From the NCBI RefSeq assembly GCF_030035675.1, contig NC_084480.1, forward strand, positions 118,171,238 through 118,235,237: DNA of 64,000 nucleotides. The letters run 5' to 3'. Shown piece by piece: positions 61,367 through 64,000 of this stretch; position 1 is the first letter of the stretch, and every line of letters begins with the position of its first letter. Source of the stretch: Rhineura floridana. Taxonomy: Eukaryota > Chordata > Lepidosauria > Squamata > Rhineuridae. A program made the translations under genes and the position numbers. The notes under the pieces are model-generated. The model ran no database searches. It was not told the DNA's origin and saw only the letters and a program-made list of their open reading frames with translations.

Positions 61367-64000
61367 AGTGATCAACTAAGTTGCATGGTCTGCATCATGG
61401 CACGAGTCAGTTTCATGTTAGATGGCCCGTGAAGCCCAGATCACAGACAAGTATAATTGCAATGTCAGCATTTCCATGTTTGGGGGCAGTGTTTTATCCT
61501 GGGCTGGCAGCTTAAGAGAATTCTGAGTTTGCATGCCCTGCCAATTTGGGGGGGGGGCACTAATGCTCCCATGGTAATGGGCCCCCCAAAACCATTGTTG
61601 TCATTTGTTGTGTCTTTCCATGTTTTTAATTTACCTTGTGAGCCCAAAGTAGAGCCCAAAGTTAAAATTTCAGTCCCAGTTCAGTCACACGCGGAAGATT
61701 GCCACATAGTAAGTGACTGAATTGGAGCATAATAACTCTTGACCTGACTGGAGGGAAGAAACATGGGGCTACAGAACTGAAACTGGAAGACAAAGGGCAG
61801 ATGATAAAACAAAGTAAAACGAAACAAAAAAGAGTACCACATTCAGTCTAGCACAATATAGAATTGAAACAGACCTCTAATGATCACAGATCGCTAGGAC
61901 TTTGGTTTTATATCTCTGCACCTCCACCAGCAGAGACTCTGTCGAACAAAATGCTTAAGCACTGGCCCCATGCTGATTTCAAAAGGCACAATCTACCAGA
62001 TCCCCAATTAATACCACTACATTCAGGATACGGATTTTCTCTAGAGGTCTCCAGTAATTCTCATTCTGATACGAATCTTCCATAAGCTCCAGTCTACCTT
62101 AAATCTCCATAATAATTACTCTCTTTACAACATTCTGAATGCTTGGCCCTGAAGGACTGTGGTATAATGAGGTGAAGCATTTGCAACAAATTATAAGAAA
62201 ATGCACAAAGTGAAATGAATGTGTCTCTCTTGATTAAATGAAGTTCTGGCACAGAGAGAAAAGTTGGAAATGCATGACAACAAAGAGAATATGTTGGGCA
62301 GTGCAAGTCTGCATGAATTTTAAGAGGCAAGTTTTACTTTACTGTGTACATTTTCCCCCTCCAAATCAGGAGCCAACTAGCAGCATGGTAGCCAATTGGG
62401 AAATACAGAAATGTGCTCCCTTAATTCCAATTGAAGGACTAGTCCAATTATTTAGAAAATGTCCTAATCGACTTAGTAGTAGGTCTTTATACAAAAAGTA
62501 CTTTCACTCAAATTAGAACAGTTATTACTGTAACATGAACTGTCAGTATAATGCGTTCTGCCATTCTTTCTTGGACTGAATAATGATGGATGAATATGTG
62601 GACACAAACACAAAAACACCACAAAATAACCAAGCAATACACAACTAAACAATAGGCAGTATCCCCAAATATTATTATAATTTTTTTTGAAAATATCCCA
62701 CCTTCACAAAGTAAAATGTGGTGGCAATCATCATGGCATCTTGTAGATAGAAGCAAAAACTTACTTGACGGCCTTGCTCAGATACTTAGTAGGCTAAACA
62801 ATGGCTGCACATCCAGGCCCCAAACAGAAGCAATATTTCATACTATTGTGCCTCCACTTGATCCCCAGTGGGTCATTATTGTGCCAACACCAATGCCACC
62901 TCCCATCTGTATGGGGCCCATAGTGTATAAGTGACCCATATACCTGACCCATGGTCTCATGTAGCTAAGGTCCTCCTGCAGTGGTCTCTGTTCGAGGATA
63001 CCAGGCTGTAGATCCATTGAAAATAAAAGAGTCAATCTTAGGTCTACGTGATTCTAATCCAGAAAAAAAATATTATCTGAGCAAGGTTTAACTGAATTTA
63101 AATTACATTCCACCTCATTGCAGTTACTTGTAGTGAGGATCCAAATGGAAGCTCAATGGGTATACCATCTTGACCTGGAGATTTCTCATAAATCAAGACT
63201 CGCATATAATCCAAATGTGCACTATTAATTTATAGGATCAGGATTCACATGGAATTTGCTTCATAAGGTGACTGCAAAAAGTCCCCACATGGTGGAATAA
63301 AAAATGTGGGCAGTCAGAACACTTTTTATGCATTTTATTCTCCTGGATTAGTATACAATGGGCAGACATGCAGCATGGCTTTAAAAAACCTAAGCTTTCC
63401 AGAAATAACAGAGCAACACACATACATAGAGCTTCTCACTCAGCTGGAGAACAGAATGAAAACTCTAGCCAACAGCAGCAAATTAGTTAGCAAGGATGTG
63501 GAGCTCCCAGTGAGAATCGATTCAAAATAATCCTAATTTATACAATTAGGATTTGCTTTCACAAAAACAGGTTTACCTCTGTATCTTGTGTAACTTTATT
63601 ACAATTCTAAAACACTAGTTTTAAATGTTTATTGTGATTTTGAAAACATATTGTTTGACTTGTAATAAAATATTCACTTTGTTATGGAGTAGTCTTGATT
63701 ATGGGCCTGATGAGCCTGCATTATTCATAAATGTAGGTCACTTCTTTTTTTTTAGCAGCAATAGATATCGTATTTTTATTTAAAAAATTATGGTAGACCT
63801 CAATAACTTTACAACTCTAACTGGACTTCTTTCAATTAGAGGCCAAGATAGCACCTTCAAGGCAGAACTTCCTAATAAGGCCTGCCCTTTTTTCTCTATA
63901 GTACTGCTAGATTTTCCCCAAAGCCTATCCCATGCCTCATTTAAGAAATCCTTACATGAATCACAACCATATGAACAGAGTACATTTAACCTTATTTTCT
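61367..64000. other. BNC2 upstream intron: unassigned
   Basis: No known exon. A 74-codon frame at 63306-63530 has helical-looking composition but no recognised motif. A short reversed LINE-like tail (AAATATCCCACCTTCACAAA) may lie near 62690. Confidence 0.4.

Larger units (their letters stand above)
54032..64000 (-). other. BNC2: BNC2 upstream intron (partial)
   Basis: Sequence upstream of the large BNC2 exon. No preceding basonuclin exon was recognised, so the intron probably runs past the right edge. It contains a 1.4-kb hAT element (57251-58652), palindromic repeats and a tRNA-related repeat (61180-61366). The rest is unannotated AT-rich sequence. Confidence 0.7.

Noticed and set aside
63306-63530. 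74-codon frame with HTYIELLTQLENRMKTLANS
   Set aside because: Looks helical but matches no family I know; too short and without splice support.
1-64000. CRISPR arrays, operons or phage-type defence systems
   Set aside because: The direct repeats found are minisatellites or transposon parts; gene structure is that of a vertebrate chromosome.

Overview
The window is vertebrate nuclear DNA, most likely from a squamate reptile. The evidence is a near-human basonuclin-2 protein split by large introns, a tRNA-derived Sauria-type SINE with a Bov-B-like 3' end, L2/CR1-type LINE fragments and several families of short palindromic elements. Species cannot be fixed from the sequence. There are no bacterial-style operons.

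The only intact host gene is BNC2 (basonuclin-2, a paired C2H2 zinc-finger nuclear protein), on the minus strand. A large penultimate coding exon (52065-54031) carries zinc-finger pair 1, a basic nuclear-localisation-like stretch and most of pair 2. It splices across about 29.4 kb to the terminal coding exon (22623-21963), which completes pair 2 and carries pair 3. Earlier exons and the promoter lie beyond the right edge. Sequence left of 21963 is probably 3' UTR for some kilobases, then intergenic.

Left part (1-18.6 kb): downstream intergenic DNA with an RNF128-like exon-derived pseudogene (about 1.44-1.87 kb), LINE 3' tails, one well-preserved SINE with a 12-bp target duplication, and palindromic elements. 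Last BNC2 intron (22.6-52.1 kb): a hAT element with nested L2 and SINE insertions (29.17-31.20 kb), an L2 fragment at 32.4 kb, a small LINE-tail insertion with a 31-bp duplication (39.5 kb), and a DIRS-like (tyrosine-recombinase retroelement) fossil in a GC-rich island (about 44.25-49.15 kb). Upstream intron (54.0-64 kb): a 1.4-kb hAT element with 8-bp target duplications (57.25-58.65 kb) and small repeats.

The most unusual object is a 300-bp insertion at 39981-40274. It consists of two almost identical 118-bp arms in inverted orientation, is flanked by a perfect 15-bp target duplication, and each arm carries a sequence that folds as a minimal type I hammerhead ribozyme, as reported for Penelope-like retroelements. 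Calls rest on recognition of protein and repeat sequences by eye; no searches were run.
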